Assembly (NCBI RefSeq): GCF_021190915.1
Contig: NZ_JAIOAP010000008.1
Coordinates: forward strand, 62,001 to 126,000
From: Cohnella silvisoli
GTDB lineage: Bacteria > Bacillota > Bacilli > Paenibacillales > Paenibacillaceae
Length of the DNA stretch: 64,000 nucleotides
Direction of reading: 5' to 3'
Shown here: positions 44,394 through 53,377 of the stretch, piece after piece
Numbering within the stretch: position 1 is the stretch's first letter
How the letters are laid out: each line of letters begins with the position of its first letter
Program-made: the position numbers and the translations under genes
Notes under the pieces: generated by a model
Database searches by the model: none
What the model saw: the letters and a program-made list of their open reading frames with translations, nothing else
Told to the model about the DNA's origin: nothing

Positions 44394-44696
44394 TTGATTT
44401 CGAATTCGATGATAACGCCTGTTGGGTTATTACCCAACATTAATCCGGTTCAAACAAAGGCAACGCCTGCGGAAGCAACGGAAAATTTCGCTGCGTTTCT
44501 TAAGAATGCTTTAGATGGAGTCGCGGCTCAAGAACAGAACGTACATAAAGTAAACGATCAATTTTTGATCGGAGAAGTAGATGAGAATAAAGTCGTGATC
44601 GCAGCTGCGCAAGCTGAACTCAGCCTCTCATTAACCTCACAGGTACGCAACAAAGTCATAGAAGCCTATCAGGAAATCATGCGGATGCAAATGTAG
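44394..44696 (+). CDS. fliE: Flagellar hook-basal body complex protein FliE
   Basis: 100 residues, the adaptor between MS ring and rod. NFAAFLKNALDGVAAQEQNV and LSLTSQVRNKVIEAYQEIMRMQM (C-terminal, near-invariant) identify it. The start is TTG 44394 behind GGGGGAG. A hairpin-bearing 91-bp gap separates it from fliF. Confidence 0.96.
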   Translation: MISNSMITPVGLLPNINPVQTKATPAEATENFAAFLKNALDGVAAQEQNVHKVNDQFLIGEVDENKVVIAAAQAELSLSLTSQVRNKVIEAYQEIMRMQM

Positions 44697-44711
44697 TCGC
44701 AGATAGACAAT

Positions 44712-44763
44712 GCAACAATCACGCGGCGGGCATAAGCGGATAGATATCCGCTTATCCTGTTGC
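44712..44763 (+). promoter_or_regulatory. Strong hairpin in the fliE-fliF gap
   Basis: ATAAGCGGAT and ATCCGCTTAT (44732-44755) form a perfect ten-pair stem with loop AGAT; GCAACA (44712-44717) and TGTTGC (44758-44763) can close an outer stem. No T-run follows, so it is not a standard terminator. A role in mRNA processing or stability is possible. Confidence 0.6.
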
Positions 44764-44787
44764 GCCAACCGCAGGTGAGGTGAAATT

Positions 44788-46353
44788 GTGAACGAGAAGT
44801 GGGCACAGGTTCGAGAGAAGCTGCTTGGTTTCTGGAACCAGTACAGCAAAACGCAAAAATGGGTACTCGCTTCCACGGCAGCTTTATTAATTTTTGCAAT
44901 CATAATGATTACCTATTTGTTCACAAGAACGGAGTACGAACTCGCCTTTCAGAATTTGGATAGTACGGACGCAGCCGCCATCATGAATTACTTGGACGGC
45001 AGCGGGATCAAATATCAATTGAACGACGCGGGGACGAGCATTTCAGTTCCAAGCGCTTCCGCTTCCAAAGTAAAAGTGGATGTCGGTTCGCAAGGACTCG
45101 TGCAGAACGGCTCGATCGGATTCGCCGAGATGGGAGCATCCTCTTCGACAATCGGTACGACGGATCAGGAATTCAAAGTTAAGTTTAGAAACGCGCTGAA
45201 TGGAGAAATCCAACAGCTTCTATTAAGCAAACAGGGAATCGCCAAGGTCAAGGCAATCGTAACTTTGCCGGAAGACTCCGTATTCCTGAACGAAGCCGAT
45301 AAGGATAAAGCTACCGCAGCTGTCGTTATTACTTTCAAACCGGGGTTCCGCCCGAAACAGGAAGAAGTCGACAGCTACTATAATCTCGTTAAATCCGCTG
45401 TGCCGAATTTGAATGTCAAAGATATTACGATCAGCAGCAGCACGGGCGACTTGACGCCTTCTTCCCAGCTTGGAGGCGGAGGGTTGGGTGGCCAAACCTA
45501 TGAAACCCAATTCGCGATTCAGAACGAGTTCGAGAACGATCTCAAAAGAAACATACAGCAGTTCCTGAACCCAATCGTCGGCATGGACAACATGGTCGTG
45601 AGCGTTGTATCGTCGTTGAATTTTGACAAGAAGACTTCTCAGGAAAACCTTGTGCAGCCGCTGCCTGATAATGACAACAAGGGGATTCCGATCAGTACCC
45701 AAGATTCAAGCAAAACGTTCACGGGGCAAAATGGGCAGTCCGGAGGCGTAGCAGGTACAGGACAGAACGATATTACGAATTACCCAGGCAGCGGAAGTTC
45801 TGGTTCCTCATCGTCGGAGGAAGTATCCAGCACCGTAAATTACGAAGTTAACCGTATTACTAATAATATCGACTACGGTCCTTATAAAGTGAAGGATTTA
45901 TCGATAAATGTTGGTGTTAATTCCACTAACATGACTCCTGAGAAGCTGACAGAGATTCAAGGCGTGCTGCTTCGCGTCACCAGAACGCTCCTTAGGGAGT
46001 CTGGCCTGGACTTGACGGATGAGGCTGTGGCGCAGCGAGTTTCCGTCTTGTCTCAATCGTTCGAGGCAAACGCGGCTTCAAGCGGGGGTGTCTCGCCGTC
46101 GACGTTATGGCTGGCAGGCGCTGGGTTGCTAGCGTTAGCCTTGTTTGGCGGAGGCGGGTATATGATGTATCGCCGTCGTAAGTCCGCTCAGGAAGCAGCA
46201 GAGCTTGCGGCGATGCCTCCCGCGGAGCTGCCGACAATCGATCTCGACAATGTTGCCAACGAAAGCCAAGTACGCAAGCAGCTGGAAAGCTTGGCCAAAC
46301 GCAAACCGGATGATTTCGTTAATCTTCTCCGGACTTGGCTAGTGGATGAATAG
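44788..46353 (+). CDS. fliF: Flagellar MS-ring protein FliF
   Basis: 521 residues. FliF forms the MS ring and housing of the export gate. Two membrane helices (about residues 30-50 and 432-453) flank the periplasm-facing region with RBM domains (YELAFQNLDSTDAAAIMNYL; AKVKAIVTLPEDSVF; DNMVVSVVSSLNFD). The C-terminal cytoplasmic tail VRKQLESLAKRKPDDFVNLLRTWLVDE binds FliG. GTG 44788 follows GGTGAGGTG. Confidence 0.97.
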   Translation: MNEKWAQVREKLLGFWNQYSKTQKWVLASTAALLIFAIIMITYLFTRTEYELAFQNLDSTDAAAIMNYLDGSGIKYQLNDAGTSISVPSASASKVKVDVGSQGLVQNGSIGFAEMGASSSTIGTTDQEFKVKFRNALNGEIQQLLLSKQGIAKVKAIVTLPEDSVFLNEADKDKATAAVVITFKPGFRPKQEEVDSYYNLVKSAVPNLNVKDITISSSTGDLTPSSQLGGGGLGGQTYETQFAIQNEFENDLKRNIQQFLNPIVGMDNMVVSVVSSLNFDKKTSQENLVQPLPDNDNKGIPISTQDSSKTFTGQNGQSGGVAGTGQNDITNYPGSGSSGSSSSEEVSSTVNYEVNRITNNIDYGPYKVKDLSINVGVNSTNMTPEKLTEIQGVLLRVTRTLLRESGLDLTDEAVAQRVSVLSQSFEANAASSGGVSPSTLWLAGAGLLALALFGGGGYMMYRRRKSAQEAAELAAMPPAELPTIDLDNVANESQVRKQLESLAKRKPDDFVNLLRTWLVDE

Positions 46354-46364
46354 AGGTGGCAATG

Positions 46365-47384
46365 ATGGCTAGAGGTATTCCAGGGGTTCAATTGTCCGGC
46401 AGGCAAAAAGCCGCGATTCTTCTGATCACGCTTGGACCAGAAGTATCCGCGCAGGTGTTCAAACATTTGCGGGACGATGAAATTGAGCAGCTCACATTAG
46501 AAATCGCCAACGTACGCAAAGTCGATGGCGGCGAGAAAGAAATGATTCTCAGCGAATTCCATCAAATATGCGTCGCTCAGGAATATATCACTCAGGGCGG
46601 CATTACGTATGCCAAAGAAATTTTGGAGAAAGCACTCGGTTCGCAGCGGGCATTGGATATTCTCAATAGATTGACCGCGACATTGCAGGTGCGTCCGTTC
46701 GATTTTGCCCGTAAGGCCGAGCCGTCGCAAATTCTTAATTTTATTCAGAACGAGAATTCGCAAACGATCGCTTTGGTGCTTTCCTACTTACAGCCTGAGC
46801 AGTCGTCTGCGGTGCTATCGTCTTTGCCGCAAGAAAAACAAGCTGAAGTTGCCCGCCGGATCGCTCTGATGGACAGTACATCTCCGGAGGTTATCTCTCA
46901 AGTCGAAAAAGTTCTCGAGCAGAAGCTTTCCGCAACGGTTACTCAGGACTATACGAATGCCGGCGGCATCGAAGCTATCGTTCAGATCTTGAACGGCGTA
47001 GACCGGGGGACGGAACGGACCATTCTGGACTCCTTGGAAATTCAAGACCCGGAATTGGCGGAGGAAATCAAGAAGAGGATGTTCGTGTTCGAGGATATCG
47101 TCAATCTCGACAATCGCTCCATTCAGAGAATCATTCGCGACATCGAGAATGCCGACCTGCAATTGGCGCTCAAAGTGGCCAGCGAAGAAGTGCGGGAAGC
47201 AATCTTCCGCAACATGTCGAAAAGGATGTCCGAAACGTTCAAGGAAGAGATGGAATACATGGGTCCAGTGCGGCTGCGAGACGTCGAAGAAGCGCAAACG
47301 CGCATCGTAGCGACGATCCGCAGACTGGAAGAAGCGGGAGAGATCATTATCGCACGAGGCGGAGGAGACGATATTATTGTCTAA
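46365..47384 (+). CDS. fliG: Flagellar motor switch protein FliG
   Basis: 339 residues of the rotor protein that transmits torque from the stator. LSGRQKAAILLITLGPEVSAQVFKHL starts the N domain; LSYLQPEQSSAVLSSLPQ lies in the middle domain; MFVFEDIVNLDNRSIQRIIRDIEN leads into the C-terminal torque domain with RMSETFKEEMEYMGPVRLRDVEEAQ. The ATG at 46365 is eight bases from GAGG; ATG 46362 and GTG 46356 are in frame. fliH overlaps its end. Confidence 0.97.
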   Translation: MARGIPGVQLSGRQKAAILLITLGPEVSAQVFKHLRDDEIEQLTLEIANVRKVDGGEKEMILSEFHQICVAQEYITQGGITYAKEILEKALGSQRALDILNRLTATLQVRPFDFARKAEPSQILNFIQNENSQTIALVLSYLQPEQSSAVLSSLPQEKQAEVARRIALMDSTSPEVISQVEKVLEQKLSATVTQDYTNAGGIEAIVQILNGVDRGTERTILDSLEIQDPELAEEIKKRMFVFEDIVNLDNRSIQRIIRDIENADLQLALKVASEEVREAIFRNMSKRMSETFKEEMEYMGPVRLRDVEEAQTRIVATIRRLEEAGEIIIARGGGDDIIV

Positions 47385-48219
47385 TCTGATCAAATCCTCT
47401 CACGTTGTCTCGCTGGAAGATTTAAAGAGGTTGGAGCTCATCCAGAGAATCTCGCCGATTCCGCAAAATATTTCGGATTCGGGTGTCGACAGCGAAGGAA
47501 ATGAGACGATTGATGTCGAAACTCAAACGTTGAAAGAGCGCATCATCGGGGATGCAGAGCAAGCGGCTCACGATATCATCCTTCAAGCGCAAGAAGCTGC
47601 GGCAGAAATTCGCGCCGTTTCTGAGCGTGAAGCCGAAGACTGGTGGCAGTCTCGCAGAGAAGAAGATGAGTTGCACCGCGAAGAGGTCAGTCGCCAAGGC
47701 TATGATGAGGGATACCGGCTTGGCGTTGTTCAAGCGGAGGAAGACATTAAACAGCAATGGTCCGATCGAATTCATGAAGCGCAAGCTATCGTGGAGCATG
47801 CCTACATCACTAAAGAAACGGTTATTAACGAAGGCGAGTCATTTCTCGTAGAGCTAAGCTGCTCGATTGCGGAGAAAATCATGAACCGCAAGCTGGCTAA
47901 AGCACCCGAAATGTCCATGAAGCTCTTCGAAAAGGCTCTCTCACGCAGGAAAGAGCAGGGAGTCATCGTGTTATGCGTATCCCCTTCGCAATTTGCTTAC
48001 GTGCAAGCGGCGAAAGATGAATTAATATTGGCTTTGGATTCGCAGGCGGAATTGCAGATCGTTCCGGATTCAACGATTAAAGAAGGCGGCTGTATCGTTC
48101 GTTCAGCCTTTGGCAGTATCGATGCACGCGTCGATACTCAATTGGAGGCCATTCGCGAGCAACTGCTTAGAGTCGCCGCCCATGGTGCCGAGGAGGCTTA
48201 CCGCGATGACGTCACCTGA
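47377..48219 (+). CDS. fliH: Flagellar export stator/ATPase regulator FliH
   Basis: 280 residues. FliH holds FliI at the export gate. A glutamate/alanine-rich helix (about residues 55-150, with AAHDIILQAQEAAAEIRAVSE) is followed by the V-ATPase E-subunit-like domain ELSCSIAEKIMNRKLAKAP and SIDARVDTQLEAIREQLL. The start is TTG 47377, overlapping the fliG stop by 8 bp; its end overlaps fliI by 14 bp. Confidence 0.94.
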   Translation: MSNLIKSSHVVSLEDLKRLELIQRISPIPQNISDSGVDSEGNETIDVETQTLKERIIGDAEQAAHDIILQAQEAAAEIRAVSEREAEDWWQSRREEDELHREEVSRQGYDEGYRLGVVQAEEDIKQQWSDRIHEAQAIVEHAYITKETVINEGESFLVELSCSIAEKIMNRKLAKAPEMSMKLFEKALSRRKEQGVIVLCVSPSQFAYVQAAKDELILALDSQAELQIVPDSTIKEGGCIVRSAFGSIDARVDTQLEAIREQLLRVAAHGAEEAYRDDVT

Positions 48220-49525
48220 CATTAATCGTTATACGGAAACGCTTCGTTTAATGGATCCTGTGCGGGTAAATGGCAAAGTGACGCAAATCATCGGTTTGAC
48301 CGTGGAATCGGAAGGACCCGATGCCAGCATCGGAGACGTTTGCTCGATTCATCCGATGAAAGGCGGCAAATCCGTTCTTGCAGAAGTGGTTGGCTTTCGC
48401 AACAATCGGGTATTGCTAATGCCTCTTGGCGATCTTCATTCGGTCGGCCCCGGCTGCGACGTCGTCGCCACGGGAGGGCCGCTTACCGTTCAAGTCGGTT
48501 CCGAATTGCTAGGCAAAGTGCTTGATGGATTGGGAAGGCCGCTCGACGGTACTAGCTTGCCGGTGCGAATGCCTCACTACTCCACGCATAATTCGCCTGG
48601 AAATCCTCTTAAGCGTCCGAGAGTGACGAATCCTCTTGGAACCGGGGTTAGAGCGATTGACGGATTATTGACGGTCGGTCAAGGGCAGCGGGTCGGGATT
48701 TTTGCCGGTTCGGGCGTTGGGAAAAGCACCTTGCTCGGGATGGTTGCACGCAATACTTCGGCAGATGTTAACGTTATAGCCTTGGTAGGCGAGCGTGGAA
48801 GGGAAGTATTAGAATTCATCGAGAAGGATTTGGGTCCGGAAGGTCTTGCCCGGTCGGTCGTCATTGTCGCCACTTCCGATCAACCCGCGCTCATTCGCAT
48901 GAAAGGAGCGCTCATCGCAACAACGATTGCGGAATATTTTCGCGATCGCGGCTTGAACGTCATGCTGATGATGGATTCCGTAACAAGGTACGCCATGGCG
49001 CTGCGCGAGGTGGGGCTAGCGATCGGAGAGCCTCCGGCAACTCGAGGTTATACGCCTTCCGTTTTTGCGGCACTCCCCAAGCTGTTGGAACGAGCAGGTA
49101 CGGGACCAACCGGTTCCATTACGGCCTTCTATACGGTGCTCGTCGATGGCGACGATATGAACGAACCGATTGCCGATGCGGTAAGGGGGATATTGGACGG
49201 CCATATCGTACTGCATCGGAATCTAGCGAACAAAGGTCATTTTCCGGCAATCGACGTTCTATCAAGCGTAAGCCGGGTTATGAAAGATATCGTTAACGAG
49301 GAACAGCAAGGCGCGGCTGAGCAATTAAAGAGGTTGTTGTCGGTGTACAGGGAATCCGAGGATCTCATTAATATCGGTGCTTACCAGAGAGGCTCCAACG
49401 CCGAAATTGATAAAGCCATTCAGTATTATGATCTCATTAAATCTTTCACCCAACAGAAGACCAACGAGAAGGCAACGCTGCAGGAATCGCAAGAACGGTT
49501 GATCATCGATTTCTATAGGAGATGA
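48206..49525 (+). CDS. fliI: Flagellum-specific ATPase FliI
   Basis: 439 residues of the F1-beta-like export ATPase. Walker A is GIFAGSGVGKSTLLGM near residue 168; VALVGERGREVLEFIEKDLG, LMMDSVTRYAMALREVGLA and the C-terminal YQRGSNAEIDKAIQYYDLI are family blocks. ATG 48206 has AGGAGG nine bases upstream; the frame is open further back inside fliH. Confidence 0.98.
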   Translation: MTSPDINRYTETLRLMDPVRVNGKVTQIIGLTVESEGPDASIGDVCSIHPMKGGKSVLAEVVGFRNNRVLLMPLGDLHSVGPGCDVVATGGPLTVQVGSELLGKVLDGLGRPLDGTSLPVRMPHYSTHNSPGNPLKRPRVTNPLGTGVRAIDGLLTVGQGQRVGIFAGSGVGKSTLLGMVARNTSADVNVIALVGERGREVLEFIEKDLGPEGLARSVVIVATSDQPALIRMKGALIATTIAEYFRDRGLNVMLMMDSVTRYAMALREVGLAIGEPPATRGYTPSVFAALPKLLERAGTGPTGSITAFYTVLVDGDDMNEPIADAVRGILDGHIVLHRNLANKGHFPAIDVLSSVSRVMKDIVNEEQQGAAEQLKRLLSVYRESEDLINIGAYQRGSNAEIDKAIQYYDLIKSFTQQKTNEKATLQESQERLIIDFYRR

Positions 49526-49537
49526 GAATAAGTTATT

Positions 49538-49984
49538 ATGTCATTCCGATATCCTTTGCAGAAGATCGTTGATTTGAAGGGCAGCCAGAAATCGATGGCC
49601 GAATGGGAATACGCCGCTTCGCTCGGAAAATTAAGGCAAGAGGAAGAACGTTTGGCACACTTGCACCAAGAGCGCGCCGAAATGGGACAATCTTTGCAAG
49701 AAACATCGGAGAGACCGACGCCCTTGGCACGACTGGCGATGTTGCAAACCTATATAGACACATTGGACGCGCGAATTCGCAAGCAGCATGAAGGCGTCAG
49801 ATCTGCCGAAGTTCAAGTAAGAATACGCCAAGGCCATTTAACCGATAAGATGGTAGACGAAAAAGTATGGGTTAACGCGAGAGACCGGGCTCTTGAACGA
49901 TTCAGGAGCGACAGGCTGGCCAAAGAACAAAATGAGCTCGATGAAATCGCGATCGTTCGGTCCGCTGCCTCGTCTCGGGCGTAA
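49538..49984 (+). CDS. fliJ: Flagellar export chaperone FliJ
   Basis: 148 residues, almost entirely coiled coil (heptad-rich ARKIK.. type sequence with LRQEEERLAHLHQERAEM). It begins FRYPLQKIVDLKGSQKSMAEWEYA, the FliJ N-terminal pattern. FliJ sits in the FliI ring and helps drive export. It starts 12 bp after fliI. Confidence 0.93.
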   Translation: MSFRYPLQKIVDLKGSQKSMAEWEYAASLGKLRQEEERLAHLHQERAEMGQSLQETSERPTPLARLAMLQTYIDTLDARIRKQHEGVRSAEVQVRIRQGHLTDKMVDEKVWVNARDRALERFRSDRLAKEQNELDEIAIVRSAASSRA

Positions 49985-50026
49985 GCAGTGACTATGAACG
50001 TTTCGCAGGAGAAGGGAGGGAGAATC

Positions 50027-50938
50027 GTGGCGAGCGCGGATGTGGAAAAAAGCAGTTACAGCGGCTTCGAACGATTTCTCTTTTTCGTTACCCCGATCTT
50101 GTTTACCGCCGTATTGCTAGGTGTATTGCTATTGATGTTTAATAGCGAATGGCGGAACGCGGCACTCGAGATCGGCAATAAGATCCCGGTTATCAAATCA
50201 ATGCTGCCGGACCCTGTTAAGCCTTCTGATCCTATAGCCAATACGGATGAACAATTAACGGTAACGAACGCTAAGGCCAAAGTCGAGGAGCTCAATGCGC
50301 TCCTAACGGACCGGGAGACGGCTTTGAAGCAAGCTACGGATCAAACCGCGCAACAGAAGCAGCAAATCGTCGATCTGCAAAGCAAGGTGGATCAATTAAC
50401 CAAGGATAACTCGGAGAAAACGATTACCAACGAATCCTATCAAGCTCGCATTACCTCTCTAGCGGACATGTATGGCAAGATGACACCGAGCAAAGCCGCT
50501 CCCATATTGGAAAGCATGACTTTGGACGAGTCTGCTCTCGTAATCGGCGCGATGTCGGACACAGTACGAGGCAGAGTGTTGGAGAGAATGACCCCGAAGA
50601 AAGCGGCAGACGTTACGATGAAATTAAAGGATGCCGACAAAGTCGACAACAGAGAGATCGCGGCATTACAATCCCGCATCAAGGAATTGGAGCAGAAAGC
50701 GGGGGAAGGTTCCTCTACGTTGGACACCGCTGAGCTTAATAAGACATTCTCGGGCATGCAGCCTGCTAAGGCTGCGGTTCTCTTGCTCCAAATGGCGGGT
50801 ACCAATCAAAGCAAAGCTTTGCGTATTTTAGGTGTATTGGATGATACGGCTCGTTCCGGCATCTTAGCGGCGATGTCCGATACCGACAAGAAAACGACGG
50901 CGGCACTGGTTAGCAAGCTTATGCCGGCCAATCCCTAA
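50027..50938 (+). CDS. ylxF: MgtE intracellular-domain protein of the flagellar operon (YlxF)
   Basis: 303 residues. After a short N-terminus (YSGFERFLFFVTPILFTAVLLGVLLL, membrane helix about residues 15-36) comes a coiled coil (ETALKQATDQTAQQKQQIVD) and two MgtE-N-like repeats, MTPSKAAPILESMTLDESALVIGAMS and MQPAKAAVLLLQMAGTNQSKALRIL. MotE-like proteins of this kind serve the flagellar stator in some bacteria; the role of YlxF is unsettled. GTG 50027 is chosen for its GGGAGGG site; GTG 49988 is in frame. Confidence 0.9.
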   Translation: MASADVEKSSYSGFERFLFFVTPILFTAVLLGVLLLMFNSEWRNAALEIGNKIPVIKSMLPDPVKPSDPIANTDEQLTVTNAKAKVEELNALLTDRETALKQATDQTAQQKQQIVDLQSKVDQLTKDNSEKTITNESYQARITSLADMYGKMTPSKAAPILESMTLDESALVIGAMSDTVRGRVLERMTPKKAADVTMKLKDADKVDNREIAALQSRIKELEQKAGEGSSTLDTAELNKTFSGMQPAKAAVLLLQMAGTNQSKALRILGVLDDTARSGILAAMSDTDKKTTAALVSKLMPANP

Positions 50939-50976
50939 GCATCCGCTTCGGTAACTATTGAAAGGAGGTGAGAAAA

Positions 50977-52410
50977 ATGAATGTAGCCATTTCTACAACG
51001 TCCGTATCCTCGGGCAAAGCAGCGTCAACGGCATCCACTTCCGCAGCTGGTTCTGCACAGGAGGGCGGGTTCGCGAGCGCTCTTATTCAGGCGATTGACG
51101 GAGGCGGCAATACTGCGGCAGTTACAGCTGGTTTGTCCTTGCCTGTCGGTTTAGTCGGTTTGTTAGGACAGCTTGGAGGATCAGCGACTGAAGATCCAAA
51201 CCAAGACCTGCTGGCTATGCTGGCTAATCTAGTTGAGCAATTGCAGCAATTGGAGCAAGGCGATGTCCTGCCTAAAGAAGCTGAAGATCAACTGGCCGCT
51301 TTGCTAGCCGCTTTTCAAGGAGTGATCCAGCAACTAGGTCAAAGCCAACCAACGGATGCAACAGGTCAATCGACAGTCGAGTTGCCGATTCAGACGGCTC
51401 AACAAGCGGATGTTCCCACTTCTAAGCCAGTCGTTAAAGCTCTGCGTGAAACCTTGCAACAGCTTTCCACGGCAATTGCTTCAGGCAAGGACGGCGCTCG
51501 ATTAGCTTCCGATTTTGCCGGGCAACTGAAATCCTTATTGGATTCGCTGGCGCCGCTGACTCCTAATGCAGCAGCTACGGCAACGCAAACGGCCACGAAC
51601 AGCGTTAACGCCCCGTCATCGGATACCAAAGCGGCGACAGCTTCCGAGAACGGAGCAGCGGTTCCGAAAGAAGCAATGAATCAGGCGGCTGTAGTCGTTC
51701 AAGAAACCCGTCGTCCCGTTCAAATGCTTCGTGAGCCGTTATGGCGAGTAAATGTTGTCAATGCCACTGAGTCAGCGTCTTCGGACGGCCAGACCGCTGT
51801 TGTTCCATCCGTTATTGCTTCGGAAGAAGCGAGCAACTCGGATTCGCAGCCCGCATGGACTTTCTTGCAAAGCGATCCGTTAGCTAACGTGGATACTGCG
51901 GCCGGTAAAACGGCTTTGCCTGCGCAACTGCCAACTCAAGTACCCGTGCAGCAGTTCGCGGAGCAGATGGAGAAGTTCCTTGTAAAGCAATTTCTATTGA
52001 CGCAAGGCAACGGGACATCGGAAGCGAAACTATCGCTTACTCCCGAACATCTTGGCCAGGTAGATATTCGCCTTATTATGCACAATGGCCAATTAACCGC
52101 ACAATTCATGACCGATAACGGAATGGCTCGCGATTTATTGGAAAATCAAATGTCGCAGCTTAAAGCAGCGCTTAACGGTCAAGGACTGCATGTTGAACGG
52201 CTCGAAGTTATCCAACAGCCGGCATCCTCGTCGAATACGTCGTTCATGCATCAAGAGCACCGTCAATCGAATTCCGGTAACGGTAACGGTTCCAACGGGC
52301 GGAATAAAGGCGGTTTATACGAAGATCCAGCCGTGTTTGCAGCGGAGCTTGAACGAACTTCCTTCCTAAGAGAGTTCGGGTACGGGAGCGAATTAAACGT
52401 CACAGCGTAA
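50977..52410 (+). CDS. fliK: Flagellar hook-length control protein FliK
   Basis: 477 residues. The N-terminal two thirds are low-complexity (Ala, Gln, Ser, Thr), the measuring part; the C-terminal domain has the conserved LSLTPEHLGQVDIRLIMHNGQLTAQFMTDN and LENQMSQLKAALNGQGLHVERLEV. FliK stops hook growth by switching FlhB specificity. ATG 50977 has AAAGGAGGTG; a GTG three codons earlier lies within that site. flgD follows after 24 bp. Confidence 0.95.
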   Translation: MNVAISTTSVSSGKAASTASTSAAGSAQEGGFASALIQAIDGGGNTAAVTAGLSLPVGLVGLLGQLGGSATEDPNQDLLAMLANLVEQLQQLEQGDVLPKEAEDQLAALLAAFQGVIQQLGQSQPTDATGQSTVELPIQTAQQADVPTSKPVVKALRETLQQLSTAIASGKDGARLASDFAGQLKSLLDSLAPLTPNAAATATQTATNSVNAPSSDTKAATASENGAAVPKEAMNQAAVVVQETRRPVQMLREPLWRVNVVNATESASSDGQTAVVPSVIASEEASNSDSQPAWTFLQSDPLANVDTAAGKTALPAQLPTQVPVQQFAEQMEKFLVKQFLLTQGNGTSEAKLSLTPEHLGQVDIRLIMHNGQLTAQFMTDNGMARDLLENQMSQLKAALNGQGLHVERLEVIQQPASSSNTSFMHQEHRQSNSGNGNGSNGRNKGGLYEDPAVFAAELERTSFLREFGYGSELNVTA

Positions 52411-52434
52411 TACCGGTTAAAGGAGGTGAATCCT

Positions 52435-52902
52435 GTGGCTGACGGCACTGTCGGAACAAGTAACGTGTGGCCTTATTACTCGCCGAAGAACGTGCAAGCG
52501 GCGGCTAGGAAACCAGTGAAAGAACTGGGTAAAGATGAGTTTCTGCAAATCTTAATCACCCAGCTGCGCAATCAAGATCCGATGCAGCCTTTGCAAGACA
52601 AAGAATTTATCGCGCAAATGGCGCAATTCTCCTCCTTGGAGCAAACGGTTAATATGTCCAAGGAAATTACCTCGCTTAGACAATCGGCGGGTATGTCGGC
52701 CGGTTTGATAGGCAAGGAAGTATCGTGGGTTGAAGAAACGCAAGCCGGAGTCGTGGAGCATAGCGGGACCGTTAATTCCATTCTTTGGCGCGACGGCGCT
52801 CAATATGTCAAGGTCGACAATCTTGAAGTGGCCATGGATAAAATTAAGTCCATTTCCGAACCGAAGGCGCAAGGCGATCCGGGGGGGACTGCGAATGAGT
52901 GA
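52435..52902 (+). CDS. flgD: Flagellar hook scaffolding protein FlgD
   Basis: 155 residues. FlgD caps the growing hook. KELGKDEFLQILITQLRNQDPMQPLQDKEFIAQMAQFSSLEQ is the highly conserved N-terminal part; a short C-terminal FlgD-type beta domain follows. GTG 52435 is eight bases after AAAGGAGG; GTG 52426 lies within the site. It overlaps the next gene by 8 bp. Confidence 0.96.
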   Translation: MADGTVGTSNVWPYYSPKNVQAAARKPVKELGKDEFLQILITQLRNQDPMQPLQDKEFIAQMAQFSSLEQTVNMSKEITSLRQSAGMSAGLIGKEVSWVEETQAGVVEHSGTVNSILWRDGAQYVKVDNLEVAMDKIKSISEPKAQGDPGGTANE

Positions 52903-53284
52903 CCGGATGCTCGTTGGACATTTATCGACGGGACGTACGGGACCGATTCAAGGGAACCGCAACGTTGATCGCAATAAGCAACAACAGACGGACGCGGCTT
53001 CGTTCCGCGATATCCTTGATCAGCAGCAGCAGCTAAAGTTCAGTCATCACGCCGAACAGCGTCTGCAGCAAAGAGGCATCCAACTGATGCCGGATCAAAT
53101 CGCGAGAATTGCAAACGCGGTCGATCAGGCAGCAACCAAAGGAGCCAAAGATTCCTTGGTATTATTCCAGGATATTGCCATGATCGTGAACGTGCCCAAT
53201 CGTACCGTGGTTACCGCCATGGACGGCAATTCGATGAAAGAGCATATTTTCACGCAAATCGATAGTGCCGTTGTCGTTAGTTAG
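52895..53284 (+). CDS. Flagellar operon protein of the TIGR02530 family
   Basis: 129 residues. Proteins of this family lie between flgD and flgE in Firmicute flagellar operons; the function is unknown. FRDILDQQQQLKFSHHAEQRLQQRGIQL near residue 38 and VLFQDIAMIVNVPNRTVVTAMD near residue 95 are the recognisable family blocks. It starts with an ATG 8 bp inside flgD, preceded by a G-rich site. Confidence 0.88.
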   Translation: MSDRMLVGHLSTGRTGPIQGNRNVDRNKQQQTDAASFRDILDQQQQLKFSHHAEQRLQQRGIQLMPDQIARIANAVDQAATKGAKDSLVLFQDIAMIVNVPNRTVVTAMDGNSMKEHIFTQIDSAVVVS

Positions 53285-53377
53285 AAGTTATTCAAGGGCT
53301 GGTCCTGCCAAGGAAGCCCAAGGTCGCCGACCGATTGAAGCGGCCCTATTCCAACCACTAATGGAGGTAGGCAATTC

